From Pyrocephalus nanus (taxonomy: Eukaryota > Chordata > Aves > Passeriformes > Tyrannidae), in the NCBI GenBank assembly GCA_038380795.1, contig CM076266.1, forward strand, positions 45,654,425 to 45,718,424: a stretch of 64,000 bases of DNA, read 5' to 3'. Numbering within the stretch: position 1 is the stretch's first letter; every line of letters starts with the position of its first letter. Shown here piece after piece: positions 14,101-25,806 of the stretch. The notes under the pieces were generated by a model, which was not told the DNA's origin, searched no databases, and saw nothing but the letters and a program-made list of their open reading frames with translations. Made by a program: the position numbers and the translations under genes.

Positions 14101-16142
14101 CCAGTGGCTGCATCTGTGTAAGGGAAAAGATCTCTTGACTCATATAGTAATACCACAGAGAAAGGATTTATTTCCTTTTGTTCTCCTTTTCTCTTCTACA
14201 CTAGGTTTGTATTAAACTCTTCAAACCTGCAAAGACAAATAATGTAAATACAGTCAAAAATTTAGTTACTGGATCAAATATTTGAGTGCTGGGAGACCTA
14301 AACTGAAACTTTGTAGATTCAGACTAGGGACTTGAATACTTTTCTTCATATTACAATAGATGTTTCTCATTATCTCAGTTTTGAATTCTTAGTGGTACAA
14401 AATAAATTCCAGTACTGAAAAAATCCTACATAATAAGTTTATGTTAGGTAATAATTTTAGAAGGAATTTAATCAGATGAAGTAGCTGGAAATAAAAGAAA
14501 GACTTTAAAAATAAGTTATTTCCCAATGCTTAACAAAATACTAGCAAACTCAAAATAAATCAAAGTTTAAATCAAGAAATTTAAGTTAAAGAATTATACT
14601 TAATGATCTGAAAGGACAAGATAGTTAACTTTTTAAAAATAGTGAATACTGAACCAGAAAAGAGACTGGAATATGTCTGAAAAGAGTATCATAGTTAATT
14701 ACATAAATCACAGTATAAATCAAAGTTATAACTTTAATTTAAAGATTTATTTTTGCAGCATTTTTGTAGTTCTCTGTTGAGCATCAGAACTAATAGATTG
14801 GGAAATAGCCAGCTTGTTAAAAATTTTCTCCCAGTCTTAGTTGACCAAGCAAATCTATTTTGACACACAGTGATTGCTTTGCTTCACCTGCATAGTTTCA
14901 ATGTAGCACTAGGCACAGAAATGTCACTGGAAGGATGCCTATGAATTTTGATGTTTCCTTTGGGATATTGCAGGCATGGATTGACTGTGCTGGCTTCAAT
15001 GGACAGGTTTGCCAGTTGTTACTCTGATAAGATCTGGTTCCATATGATATTAGCTTGGTTGGATGTTCGGCTCTTGAGGTGAGTTTGGCAAGCTCGATCT
15101 GTGCTCAAATTCACAGAATTTCCTTTATTAGGGGGAGAAATGGAGGAAGGTGTTTTAAAATACTATGTTCCAGTATCAATTGTTATAATTCAATGACTTT
15201 CATATAGATTAGTTAATGTTATACCATGTGAAACGTAGAAGTACAGAGTTTGTGGTGTTTGTAACTTGTTTGGCTTCTCTTTTCAGCTTTAAATTTGTAG
15301 ATGATATTAAGGCACTGAGAAATTGGAAAATACATGCAGTAAAGTTGCTCGCTAGTGTGATGCATTGTGCTTTATGACAAAGTCCTCAATTGCTTGATCT
15401 TACACTTCTGTAAAAATATATATTAATCAGGGATCTTTTTTCACCACATGGACACAAACACATGTATTTACAGAAGTCTGTCTGGAGGGAGACACCAAAC
15501 TGAAAATTTTTTAACACCAGACATCATGAGAATTCATCGAAAGTTTTAATTGGAAGATGTTAGACTAGTCTATAAATAGTCACTGTCTCAATGCCATGAG
15601 ATGAGTTATAATAGTAATTTAGCTTAAAGAAGACCTGGAATAGAGTTCTCAAGTCTCATTCTTCCATTTTTCCAGGCTATTTGTTATTGTAGCTTTAATC
15701 TCTAACTTTGATTGAATATAATATTTAGATCCAAAGAATCTTTCTGCACAATTCTGAAAACATCTCCCATATTACCACAGTTCCAAAGAGTAGTACATTC
15801 CTAAGGGAATTTTTTTCTCATCATCAGGAGTATAATAAATAGTCATTACGGGGGAAAGTTGTCTCCTCTGCTCAGTCCAGGTGAGTAGCTAAAAACGGAG
15901 ATTTTTGAAGGTTCTAATAAAAAAAAAATTGTCTTCTAGTTGTATTTGCCTTCATGAGTAGACCCAGAGAGTAGAATATGAAAGTTCAGGGGACACAGAG
16001 TCTTATAAAAACTGTTGTTTTATTTTTACTGAGTAATGTTTTACTGATCCTGACCCACAAGTTGTGTGTTTCTAACTGCATATTAATTGAACATTATTTG
16101 TAAACACTGCTTTATACTTTAAAGACAGACAAAATAAAATAC
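11164..16142. other. Unique AT-rich intergenic sequence
   Basis: No gene or known repeat is recognisable. Open frames at 11955-12239 and 13164-13424 (about 90 codons) show no domain, and the second is overlapped by an antisense frame. The interval 12400-12850 has higher complexity with homeodomain-like TTAATTAA and AATTAATTG words and is a candidate conserved non-coding element, unproven. Confidence 0.5.
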
Positions 16143-16156
16143 ATAGATAGATAGAT

Positions 16157-16210
<54 letters not shown>

Positions 16211-16236
16211 CAGATAGATAGATAGACAGATAGATA
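16143..16236. repeat. (GATA)n tetranucleotide microsatellite
   Basis: About 94 bp of GATA/ATAG units run almost uninterrupted, with a one-unit contraction near 16155 and three GACA variants between about 16210 and 16230. On the reverse strand the run reads as a repeating SIYL peptide inside an open frame, which is an artefact of the repeat. A tract of this length is normally polymorphic between individuals. Confidence 0.97.
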
Positions 16237-18205
16237 TCCATGCTTGAGTTTTCACATCTTTAGTTTGGTCTCCATTCCAAGAGTTGGTTCGGGTTTTGTC
16301 CAAAACTGATACAATAAAAATAAATTTAAAAATAAAACACACACATGCAAAACAACCTGAAACACAATGCACAAAACCTCAAAATATTTGAAAGATGGAA
16401 ACATTTCAAAATATTGAAAATGCTTTCTCTTCTTCAATTTTATTATCTCTGAAAGGGCATCAACTTCATGACAGCCCTTGGTAAGTCACAGCTATATATG
16501 TAAACTTGGAGGTAGGAAACTGCTTAATGGCAATATACAGAATTTGGATTGACATGGAAAAAACCAATATTGATTCCTCATAATGTAAATATTTCAGCAA
16601 CTGATATCAGTGTAAGACCAAGTTTACTGAGCAAAGATCATTGATTTCCTTATGTTTTGCATATTTAAACTACATATATAAATACATTCTTTTGTAATTG
16701 TACCATATGCTTCTAAAGAAAGCTTCTGGATTAAATTTGGAACATCTGTTTAAAAAAAGTCAGTTATTCACCCTGCTATTTTCCAACATAAATAGTATTG
16801 AGAACAGTGAAAATGAGCAGAAAATATCATTTGAGCATGAAAACAATCTTAAATAGAAAAAAAAAAAAATAACCCTTTTCTATTTTGTAGTATTCCTCAT
16901 TTTCCTATTAAACATTATCCACCTTCTTTAATGCAGAATTCAATTTCCAGCACAAAAGAGATAAAACATTGATAATGGTAATGGATATTAATCTGAAATG
17001 GAATGAAGAAAAAATAGAAGCATGCATTAAAATATGTTAATGTTATTGTTTGCCTAATATCCATAATATCATAATATGTTTTTAATGTATTTAGGCAAAC
17101 TGGAAACAACTGACATTAACAGCAGATAATAAATCCCTTTACTTAGTAAGTCCAGTTATAATTTACATGCTGAGATCATTGCATTTCCTGTCACACATTT
17201 GCAATGAAAATAGCAGTGAAATAAATTAATCTAGCAGTACTGAAGTTGGCACTGCAATACAATCTTTCGGTAGTGTTGAGCCTCAAATATGTCCCAAACA
17301 TCCAGACAACAACAAACAGGACATACAGTATCATATATACTATCTCACACCAGAGAGTTCTCTTAGCACATAGAGAAATTGCCAATATGCCCTTGGAAAA
17401 TGTATTGCATTAAACATGTCGATATCAAACGCTATCAGCGTAATGAAACAGATGTTCAGGATTCCAAGTGGATTGAATGACACTGATAACTTCATTCACA
17501 AGTAATAGTCAATATAAAATATGATTTTCTTAATAGAGCAGAGCACAGTATTGATAATTAAATAAACTTCTAATAATGAATCTGTCACAGAGCAAGAGGT
17601 GCTATGAATCATTCATACTTACATGCTTGAGGCAAAAAGTGAAAAATGGCTGATTTTTTTCACTTTTTTTCTCGTAGATTTGCTCTTTCAAATTAACCGG
17701 TCAAACCAGCTGAATAATGAGGTCAAATTTTTGACAGGGTTAAAACTTCAAGGGTCAGGGTTAATAAAAAACAATCTTTTTAAATAAGGTGGCAGTATGA
17801 CCTTAATGTTCAGTAAATTACTCAAGATTTTTTAAAATAAGAAACTATGGTAGAATCTACATAAGGTTTCCATTGTAAAGCTGGAGTAAATAATATCTGT
17901 TCTCAATATTTCTCTCTATCTAATTCCTCCAAATACACATTCTTTCTTTAGTCCAGTCCAGTCTGGACATGTCTCATGTCACTGCTTGGGCTAAGAACTG
18001 AAACACAGCACAACTCTCCCATAATCTGTCCACAGAATTTTTGGGTTTTAGGTACTCCAAGAAATACAGGCATTCTTGATATAATAGGAAAGCTTTTCTG
18101 AGAAGGTGGCCTGCTAAAGATGGCTCAGACAGGCACCTCACTCAATGCCATGCAAAGCGACAGAACTTCCTTAAAAGAAAGAATACTGAATGAAAAGAAA
18201 AAAAT
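16237..18205. other. Unique AT-rich intergenic sequence
   Basis: No gene or repeat is recognised. The block 17390-17770 is less A/T-monotonous and contains CAAATTAACCGGTC and two nearby AGGTCA-like or GGGTCA motifs, resembling nuclear-receptor half-sites. This is only suggestive of a regulatory element. Confidence 0.5.
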
Positions 18206-18480
18206 ATGCCAAATTTGCAAATTACACCAAATTGGAGAAGACAGTCAGCAGGCTCAAGGTCAAGGCAGCCATCCAAAGGGACCTGTAGAGTCTGCAAGAA
18301 TGGGCCACAGGGGCCTGTTGAAGTTCAGCAAAGACAAGTGCAGAGTCCCACACACGTAAAGAGACCACTTTGTAATGGTGGATACTGGCTGGGAAGCAGC
18401 TCTGCCAAAGGGCCTGGAGCAGTTTGCAGAATGTGAGATGAGCACAAGCCCAGTGATAGTTAATGGTGCTGCAAGGTCGT
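18206..18480 (+). mobile_element. CR1 LINE fragment, internal ORF2 piece
   Basis: The plus strand carries degraded CR1 reverse-transcriptase sequence. Recognisable blocks in CR1 order are CCAAATTGGAGAAG (after the catalytic box), CCAAAGGGACCTG, GAAGTTCAGCAAAGACAAGTGCAGAGTCC, and CTGGGAAGCAGCTCTGCC. It lacks the 3' UTR and has no single open frame across it. Two overlapping frames of 76-79 codons here are CR1 in shifted phases, not a gene. Its boundaries are soft; the first matching bases may lie a few tens of bases upstream. Confidence 0.8.
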
Positions 18481-20342
18481 AAACTGCCTAGTACTTTGTT
18501 GTCCTGTTTGACTCTGCTGAGTTTTTTGCAGATGAAAAAAGAGGTAGGATAGAGACTACTCAGTCAAATAGCCAATGAAGACTGGAAAAAGTGCTAGAGA
18601 CCTTCTCAGAGAAAGCACTAGTCCAAAGGAGCTTGAGTGCTCCAGACTCTACTCTTCTGTTATTCTGCTCCCATCTCCATCCTCCTGAGAGTCAAGCAAC
18701 AGAAGAAAACATTTCTATGCTGTGGTCTTTGTAGTGTAGATTTATATATCTTATATCATTTTAAAACAAGTTAGCTTAATTTGCAAAATTAGATAAATTA
18801 GCTTACATTGTGTTCCACTCTGCTATGACAAGTCTTCTTTCACTTAACTCACTGAGAGCTAACTTTACCATAGTGACACAATGCTGCAAACTGTAAGTGA
18901 AAAACAGCTCTGGAGAGAAACTACTCAGTAGATAATTGGTGACCGCTTGTATGGGTTCACCAGTGATGTGTCAGGCATCACTGCTGTGCAGCACAATTCT
19001 CTGCATGTTCCTCAGGCTTGGACACTTTGTCTTCCCTAGGACTGCAAGGCAGGGTTAATAGTTTTGCACAGACATTTTCTAGTCTGTTTCATGTTCTTTC
19101 TCTGCTGTACCATATTTCTTAAAAAGGATTTACTTTCTTACAATCAGATACATATGCTGAGTAATGCAAGTAGCTCTGTATGATACTCACATTCTCAATT
19201 AGTTCCTCCCTATTGAAGAAGCAGATCCAGGACAGTTTCTCCTTTGGAATGCATTTTTCTACTTTCTGGATCATAAAGCTGTCTTCTCTGTATTCTAGGA
19301 ACTACTTTCATGTTTTACTGTCTTCATTACCTAATGGGTTTCAAAACGGTTATTCTTAAGTCCCTCATGAATATAGCAGCTTCTGTGTTTTAACACTTCA
19401 AGAGATGACCTAGGAATTTTCCATTCTAAGTCAGGTGACCTATAACAAATACACGCAACCATTTCTTCATCAGATCCATTTCTTTTTCCAAGGCATATAG
19501 TACCTCTAGCTGGTATTGTTTTGTTTTCCTATTTTTTCTATATAGTGATTCAAATAGTTTATTTCAGTATTTCAGAGTGTATTTTCACTTTTTCCTTTTT
19601 TTTTTTTTTTTTTTTAATTTTAATTATTACCTAGGACTATGTTGGTTTATGTTTTCTACTGTTATGATGTTTTAGCATCTTTCTTGCCCCATGTTTACTT
19701 CTCCGGACACATGTTACATCTTACTTTTCTACTGTTTAATCCAAGTAGCCTACGGCAACTAAAAGATTTCATTTTTCTTTCAAATGAAAATTAACCATTT
19801 TACCTTGTGGGCTTTTCCAGAAAAGATAAAGATCTTTGTCATCTATTTGTATACATTCCTCTAAGAAAGCATGTTCTGTATATTAACTAACACATACAGT
19901 AAGGCACTGTAGTTGCTAGGAGAATTTTTCACTACAATAACAGAACAAATAGTGATTTGTCTAAATATAATTTATAACCTCCCTGAGGCTGCTGTAAATT
20001 ATGCATCTTCTTTTACTCACGGGATGTCTTACAAATGTCTACTGAAGATACCTCTTTTTCTACCTTTATTTTTCCTGTAATATTTCATATTTTTAATACA
20101 GAGCAGCAAAATGTTCATAAAAAAAGCATAACATGCTTCATTTTTTTTTAAATGCTACCATCCACAATTATGTATGATTTCCTTATAAGTATCCTCTGTA
20201 AAGTGCCAGCTTCTAACGACACGGAATGGTTGCTATTGTCTAATCCTTATGGAACATAGTAGAAGTGGTAGAATGTCCATTCCTTCTTCCTTCTCACCAA
20301 GGACAATAAGGACATTTTGGAAGTAACAGAAATATTTGGGAG
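18481..20342. other. Unique sequence, no gene recognised
   Basis: No repeat family could be named. The stretch 19190-19760 is pyrimidine-rich and could be a very old antisense repeat, but I cannot assign it. Confidence 0.45.
19596..19615. repeat. T20 homopolymer
   Basis: Twenty consecutive T residues sit in a T-rich context. On the reverse strand this would be a poly(A) run, but no retroposed gene or SINE body is recognisable on either side. Confidence 0.9.
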
Positions 20343-20427
20343 AGTCACAGAATGAGTCAGGTTGGAAGGGACAGAGTGGGTCATCTGGTCCAACCTACCT
20401 ACTCAGGAAGGGTTATCTTAGAGAATG
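20343..20427 (-). mobile_element. CR1 LINE 3' tip, reverse strand
   Basis: The plus strand reads AGTCACAGAATGAGTCAGGTTGGAAGGGAC followed by CATCTGGTCCAACC, which is the reverse complement of a CR1 3' end (GGTTGGACCAGATGA ... CCTTCCAACCTGACTCATTCTGTGACT). Only about 85 bp remain, so this is a severely 5'-truncated insertion. It belongs to a different 3'-end type from the copies at 2.2 and 51.7 kb. Confidence 0.85.
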
Positions 20428-21533
20428 AATGCTAAGGTTTTGGTAATTTTAAAATCTTCCCTCTGAGATGCTAAAAATCAAATCAGAGTAAATTTTCATT
20501 TTTTTAATTGCTTCCCTTTCACAGAGAATTGTCCTAACAAACTGCCTAGAAAGAGAGCTCTAATTTTTTGTTGTTCATCTTGGTCACAGAGTGGAGCGCC
20601 GGAAATTGTCACTTGCTCAATCACTTTTGGTTGTCAGAACTGACTTACTGACCTCTACTAAAATTTCTGGGAAACTTCATATCCTTCAGTTTATATATTT
20701 CAAAATTATTTACAGAATAATGTTATCATGTACACATGGAATCAATTTAAGCAAGTTCCAAAGGAACTGCAAATTATAATTTAAAATAACCATTTAAAAT
20801 AAAAGTCTGACCTGAATTAAAATTACAGCTTCCAGTAAATTCCAGTGTTCTCAAAACAAGAAAGCATAGGGAAAATAAACTCAAAAATAAATGAATAAAT
20901 AAAAAATTAAAATTTGAAGTCTCTGGTATATAACGTATGCAGTGTCCAAAAGTTAAGAATAGTCAAGTTCTTTAGCAGTATTTGTGTTTATAGTTTGCTT
21001 TCATGGTATTAATTTTAAAGATACGGGTATTTGCATCCAATGAAAATGAAACTGCATTTTATACACTGATACAGCATGAAGTCTGAAAGTGCTATTTTGA
21101 TGAATATAAGATATAATGTCTAAGGCATTCTATTTCTTGACACTAATAAGTGTCAAAGCTGACACTCTAAAAACTATGAAAAAACTTAGAGTAAGAAAAT
21201 TTCTTACTTATTTAAATGATCAAAGAATTTATCATTTATGGGAAAATACACTTTTGACCTCATACTCCTAAGCCTATATTGTCCTCAGCTCATAGCAAGG
21301 CATAAAAGTCTGAACAAATCCAAAAGCTTATGTTAATTAAATGATTCATTTCAGTCAAAGAGCAAGTGCAGTAAATTATACTAAATGCAGACCAAGATAA
21401 CGAAAACAAAAGGAAATAGCTCAGGAAAGTGACTCATTTTAAAAAGCAAAATGGTCTTAAACTTGTACAGCAAACCTTGAAGAAAATTCATAACCATATT
21501 GTGTAGGTTATATAGATTATTTCAGCATAGGAT
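20428..21533. other. Unique AT-rich sequence
   Basis: I see no gene or repeat. The short frame at 20591-20779 has no recognisable domain. Confidence 0.55.
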
Positions 21534-22616
21534 TGTAGTGGCTCGACCCTAGCTGGACACTGGGTTTCCATCAAGCTCTTCTACCATTTCCCTCCTCAGC
21601 TGGGCAGAGGAGAGAAAATATAAGGAAAGGTTTGTGGATCAAAATAAGGACAGGGTGACATCACTCAGTAGTTGCCATCACAGGCAAAACAGACTTAACT
21701 TGGAGAATTAGTTATCCATTATGAATCAAAATCAGAGCACAATAATGAGAGAAATAAAACCCAGATCTTAAAACACCTCCCTCTACTCCTCCCTTATTCC
21801 TGGGCTCAACTTTACTTCCAGTTTTCTCTATCTCCTTCTTCCCAGTGGCACAAGGGTGGGGGAATGAGGCCTGAAGTCAGTTCATCACAGGTTTCTGCTG
21901 GCCCTTCCTTTTGGGGTAGTACTCCTCACACTCTTCCCCTGCTCCAATGTAAGGTCTCTCTCACAGGAGAAAGTACTGTGCGAACTTGTCCAGCTGAGTC
22001 CTTCCCACAAGCTGCAGCTCTTCATGAACTGCTCCAGTGTGGGTCCCCCACAGGTCACAACTCCTGCCAGCAAATCTGCTCTAGTATCATTTCCTCTCTC
22101 TTCATGACTCCACAGGTCCTGCCAGGAGCTTGCTCAAGTGCAGGCTTCCCACATGGTCACAGGCTTCTTGGGATGCATGGAGTCCTGCACAGGCTGCAGG
22201 TGGATCTTTGAACCCCTGTGGACCTCCATGGGCTGCAGGGGGACAACCTGCCTCATCATGGTCTTTACCAAGGGCTTCAGGGCCATCTCTGCTCCCGCAC
22301 CTGGAGCACCTCCACCCTCTCCTTATTCAGTGATTGTAGTGTCTGCAGAGTTGTTTCTCTCACATGTTCTCGCTCCTCTCTGATCTGTCTACTTTTGCTG
22401 TTGAGCAGCACCCTTTTTCCCTCTCTGAACTATGTTGTCCCAGAGATGCTACCACCAATGCTGACAGACAGGCTCAGCCTTGGCCAGAAGTGGGTTCATC
22501 TTACAGCCAGGTGGCATTGGCTCCATTGAAGATAAGGTAAGCTGCTTGCAGCTTCTTACAGAAGCCAGCCCTGTAGCCCCCCTGCTACCAAAACCTTGCC
22601 ACACAAACCCAATTAA
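21534..22616 (+). mobile_element. Solo LTR of an avian ERVL-type endogenous retrovirus
   Basis: The element opens with TGTAGTGGCTCGACC and closes near CAAACCCAATTAA. Immediately outside lie AGGAT (21529-21533) and AGGAC (22617-22621), a 5-bp target duplication with one mismatch, the size typical of ERVL. The interior matches a long LTR type I know from many bird genomes: an early ATCAAAATCAGAGCA block, a series of degenerate CTGCTCCAGTGTGGGTC / CCCACAGG units spaced about 50-60 bp (about 21935-22210), GTCTGCAGAGTTGTTTCTCTC, and a terminal CTACCAAAACCTTGCC. Gag, pol and env are absent, so it is a solo LTR. Open frames of 60-115 codons on both strands are chance frames. A related, more decayed copy lies at 31.5 kb. 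Confidence 0.85.
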
Positions 22617-22621
22617 AGGAC

Positions 22622-24959
22622 TTCCACTTAAGTCTTTGTATTTAAAGAAAGGAGAGCAAAAAATTGCATCTAAAAAGTTCTTTTTTTTTTTTTTCACTGC
22701 TGATTTGATTGTCTTAATTGACCTCTTTTAGGTTCTCCAGCAGGATCATATGAGCATCAGATGCAACACGAACAAGGTAGATGAGAACATAGCTACAGTG
22801 GCCATAGGCAAAGAGGATAGAAATATGGAGCATTGTGACAGAATGGCTTAAATTTCCAAGAGAAAACCACCTTGCCTGCTGTGTATGGAAAACCAATCCT
22901 CATATGTGTTTTCAGGACATGTTTAGCCTTTTGGGCCTATGACATTTGGATTTAAATCCAACAATATCCCAAATTACTCTGCGAGTTTAGACTTGCTATG
23001 AAAGAAGCTTGAAAATATTAGCTAGTCTTTAAGGAAATATGTAGGTAAATATCATTCAAAGGCCTGAGCACTGAAGAACTTGGTAAAAAATTATTAATCA
23101 AACCAACCAACCAACCAACCAAACAAAAAACCCCCCACAAAACCAAAACCACCAAACCAGTACTTTCATGTGGGAAGTTCCCTTCCAAGGCCTCAGCATT
23201 TTCTACTGAAGACGTCTCAATTTTTAATATAATTTTTGTAGGCCCTGTTACTTAGTTCCTGGGGTTTTCAGATTACTAAAATTTGTTGTAGTATGTTATA
23301 AAAGCCCTCCTTAATAAGGATATGCTTAATAACAATAACAATAAAAAAGGAGCCTAGAGTTAATGATAAAAGATACTTCAACTGTAGCTCTGCAAACTAA
23401 ACCATTATATGGGCTCAATGCTACCATTAACTTTAAGGTTTTACTAAGCAAATCTACCTGATCTCTAGCTCTTTCTGCATTTCTAGGTTATAGCCAGTCT
23501 CTGATTCCTAAATTTGTGACAGCATTGTCCTGTGTATTACTTGTCCCCTACTGTATCTCAAAAATGTAAACTTTCTCATGTTTCACATACCTAAAGAACT
23601 AAGGAGGTTCAGAGCAGTTTATAGAGACAACTGCTTTAGAATATGTGGGGGGTTTACAGTTCTTGCTGATTTGAAACATAAGACCTTATGATACAAGGTG
23701 ATTCAAGGGAAACATTTTCAGACATTTCCAAGTTTTTCAAGTTAGTGGCTGACATACCCCAACACAAAGGAAAATTTTAAGCACAGATTGAGACACCCTT
23801 CACCTTGGTCTCTGACACAAGAAGAAAAAGGGGAAAAGATTTGATTGTCAGCTGCTGAAGAATGTAAATGAAGGTTGCTGGTTTATTATTAACTTAATTA
23901 ATATATTCTAGGTAAAAGCACTCTGGAGCACTCCTGTTAGGTAGTGATATTGGGTGAAATAGCTGTTCTGCATCTCCCCAGTTATCATTATGTTAATTAA
24001 GTTAATAAAGTTACAGCCTGTAGCTGTAATCATATTCTTATGTGTGTATCTTATTTGCCTTAGGTGTTTGAATCAACACACAGGTCTTATCAAGTCTGAC
24101 AAAATACATATTTTTTACATAATTACCAGTTTAAAAGCAAGTTTTTGGGGTTTGGAATGTATTCATTTACTGATATATTGAATTTTTTTTCATTTTTTGG
24201 AACTATACCAAAGGGGCATATACATAACTTTCAAAGTAAAACTGCAGTTCCCACATAAAAACTCAGGTTACCTGAATGAGGACTCTTAATAAGCTCAGGA
24301 TAGTGCAGAAAATCATATTTCTTTTTTAACAGTATTTTATAGGTCATTACTTCAAATAGATTACCTCTACCTATTTAAATTCTTTTTGTCTAATTGGGTT
24401 AGAGTTTTCCAAATATCCTGAAATTTCTTATTTCCACACAGTTTTCAGAACAATCTTTGTCTGTATTATTAAGAGGGTTGTTTTCTGACCTTGCTCTAAA
24501 TACTGATAGTGCTATTAGGTTTGAAATTAAAATACAAGTGAGAGGAAGAAATTCACTTTATATTGAGTCAAAGAAACACTTGAATTAGCCTATAGAATCC
24601 AAAAGGCATTATTGAAATCTAAGAAAAAACAGCTTCATCACAGTTTGTGCTGTTATAGTTTTCTCATCCAACCCTCTCAAGCATCCAATTTCAGCTGCTG
24701 TCTGAGGCAGGCTGTAAAGTAAATGTTCCTTTGATTCTACCAAGGAATATCATTATATGGGACCAACAGGATTAAAAGCATCTTAACCTGTCAAAGGACT
24801 TCTTCCTTATTTGTTTCTTCACTTCACCGCAGACAATCAGTATAAAAGCAAAATAGGAGATGGCGAACAGTAGGCGGACAAGATGTACTCCACACAGCCT
24901 TAATCTGTAGGCTTGCACACCCTTGTGGAAGACCCTGCAGGCCTTTTAGTGCGGAAGGC
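22622..24959. other. Unique AT-rich sequence with simple repeats
   Basis: No gene is recognised. It includes a T14 run at about 22681 and the CCAA tract at 23101. The segment 24850-24960, next to the CR1 start, is of unclear origin. Confidence 0.5.
23101..23158. repeat. (CCAA)n and A/C-rich low-complexity tract
   Basis: Five or six CCAA units are followed by A-runs, a C6 run and further AACC words. This is simple sequence without coding potential. Confidence 0.9.
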
Positions 24960-25806
24960 AAGCTGATGCAAGTTGACACACCTAAAGGATGAGATGGCAT
25001 CCAAAGGGATCTGGACAAGCTTAAGAACTGGCCCATCGGAACTCATGAGGATGAACAAAGCCAAGTGTGAAATCCTGCAAACCGTTTGGGGCAACCTCCC
25101 TTATCAATACAGCCTGGGGTATGAAGGGATTGAGAGCAGCCCTGCCAAGAAGGACTTGGGGATGCTGGTGGATGAGGCTTGACATGACCCAGCAATGTGC
25201 ACTTGGAGCCCAGAAAGACAATTTTTTCCTGGGCTGCATCAAAAGCAGCATGGCCAGTAAGTCAAGGGAGGTGATTCTGTCCCTCTGCTCCACTCTGGTG
25301 GGGCCCCACCTGGAGTGTTGCATCCAGCTCTGGGGGCCCCAGCACAGGAAGGACATCAGCCTGCTGGAGTGAGTTCAGAGGAGGACCAAGATGACTAGAG
25401 GGGTGGAGTACTTCACCTATGAGGAAAGGCTGAGAAAAATGAGTTTGTTCAGCCAGCAGAAGAGAAGGCTCCAGGGAGACCTTCACACCTTTCAGTACAT
25501 GAAGGATGCCTATAAGAGATGGGGATAAACTTTTTAGCAGGATCTGTTGTGACAGGACAAGGGAAAATGGCTTTTAATTAAAGGACGGTCAAATTAGATT
25601 AGGTATAAGAAAGAAAATTTTTACAATGAATATTGTGAGACATTCAAACAGGTTGTCCAGAGAGGTGGTAGGTGCCCCATCATTGGAAATTCAAGGTCAG
25701 GGTTGGAAAGGGCTCTGAGGGACCTGATCAAGTTGAAGATATCCTTGCTCATTGCAGTGAGGTTGGACTAGATGAGATCCCTTCCTGCTTCTATGACTCT
25801 ATGAAG
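24960..25806 (+). mobile_element. CR1 LINE, 5'-truncated, older subfamily
   Basis: This is CR1 ORF2 C-terminus plus 3' UTR on the plus strand. Collinear CR1 landmarks include GCATCCAAAGGGATCTGGACA, GTGAAATCCTGCAA, GGGGCCCCACCTGGAGTGTTGCATCC, a CAGGTTGTCCAGAGAGGTGG block and the 3' end GTTGGACTAGATGAGATCCC. The tail is CTATGACTCTATGA. A frame at 25067-25372 reads the characteristic LVGPHLECCIQLWGPQHRKDI segment. Multiple stops and frameshifts interrupt the ORF, and an A/T-rich decayed stretch lies near 25560-25640. The tail differs from both the 29.6-kb and the 51.7-kb copies, so this is a third CR1 type in the window. It is not functional. Confidence 0.93.

Noticed and set aside
16143..16236. 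CRISPR-like array
   Set aside because: Uniform tetranucleotide repeats with no spacers, in a vertebrate genome.
16112..16372. Protein with SIYL repeats on the minus strand
   Set aside because: It is the translation of the GATA microsatellite.
17745..17765. Interstitial telomere sequence
   Set aside because: Only a single GGGTTA-like word is present, not a tandem (TTAGGG) run.
18120..18436. Small genes in two overlapping frames
   Set aside because: Both are CR1 polymerase sequence in shifted frames.
21864..22529. Several overlapping 60-115-codon frames as small genes
   Set aside because: They are chance frames in a GC-richer LTR, present on both strands, with no viral protein features.
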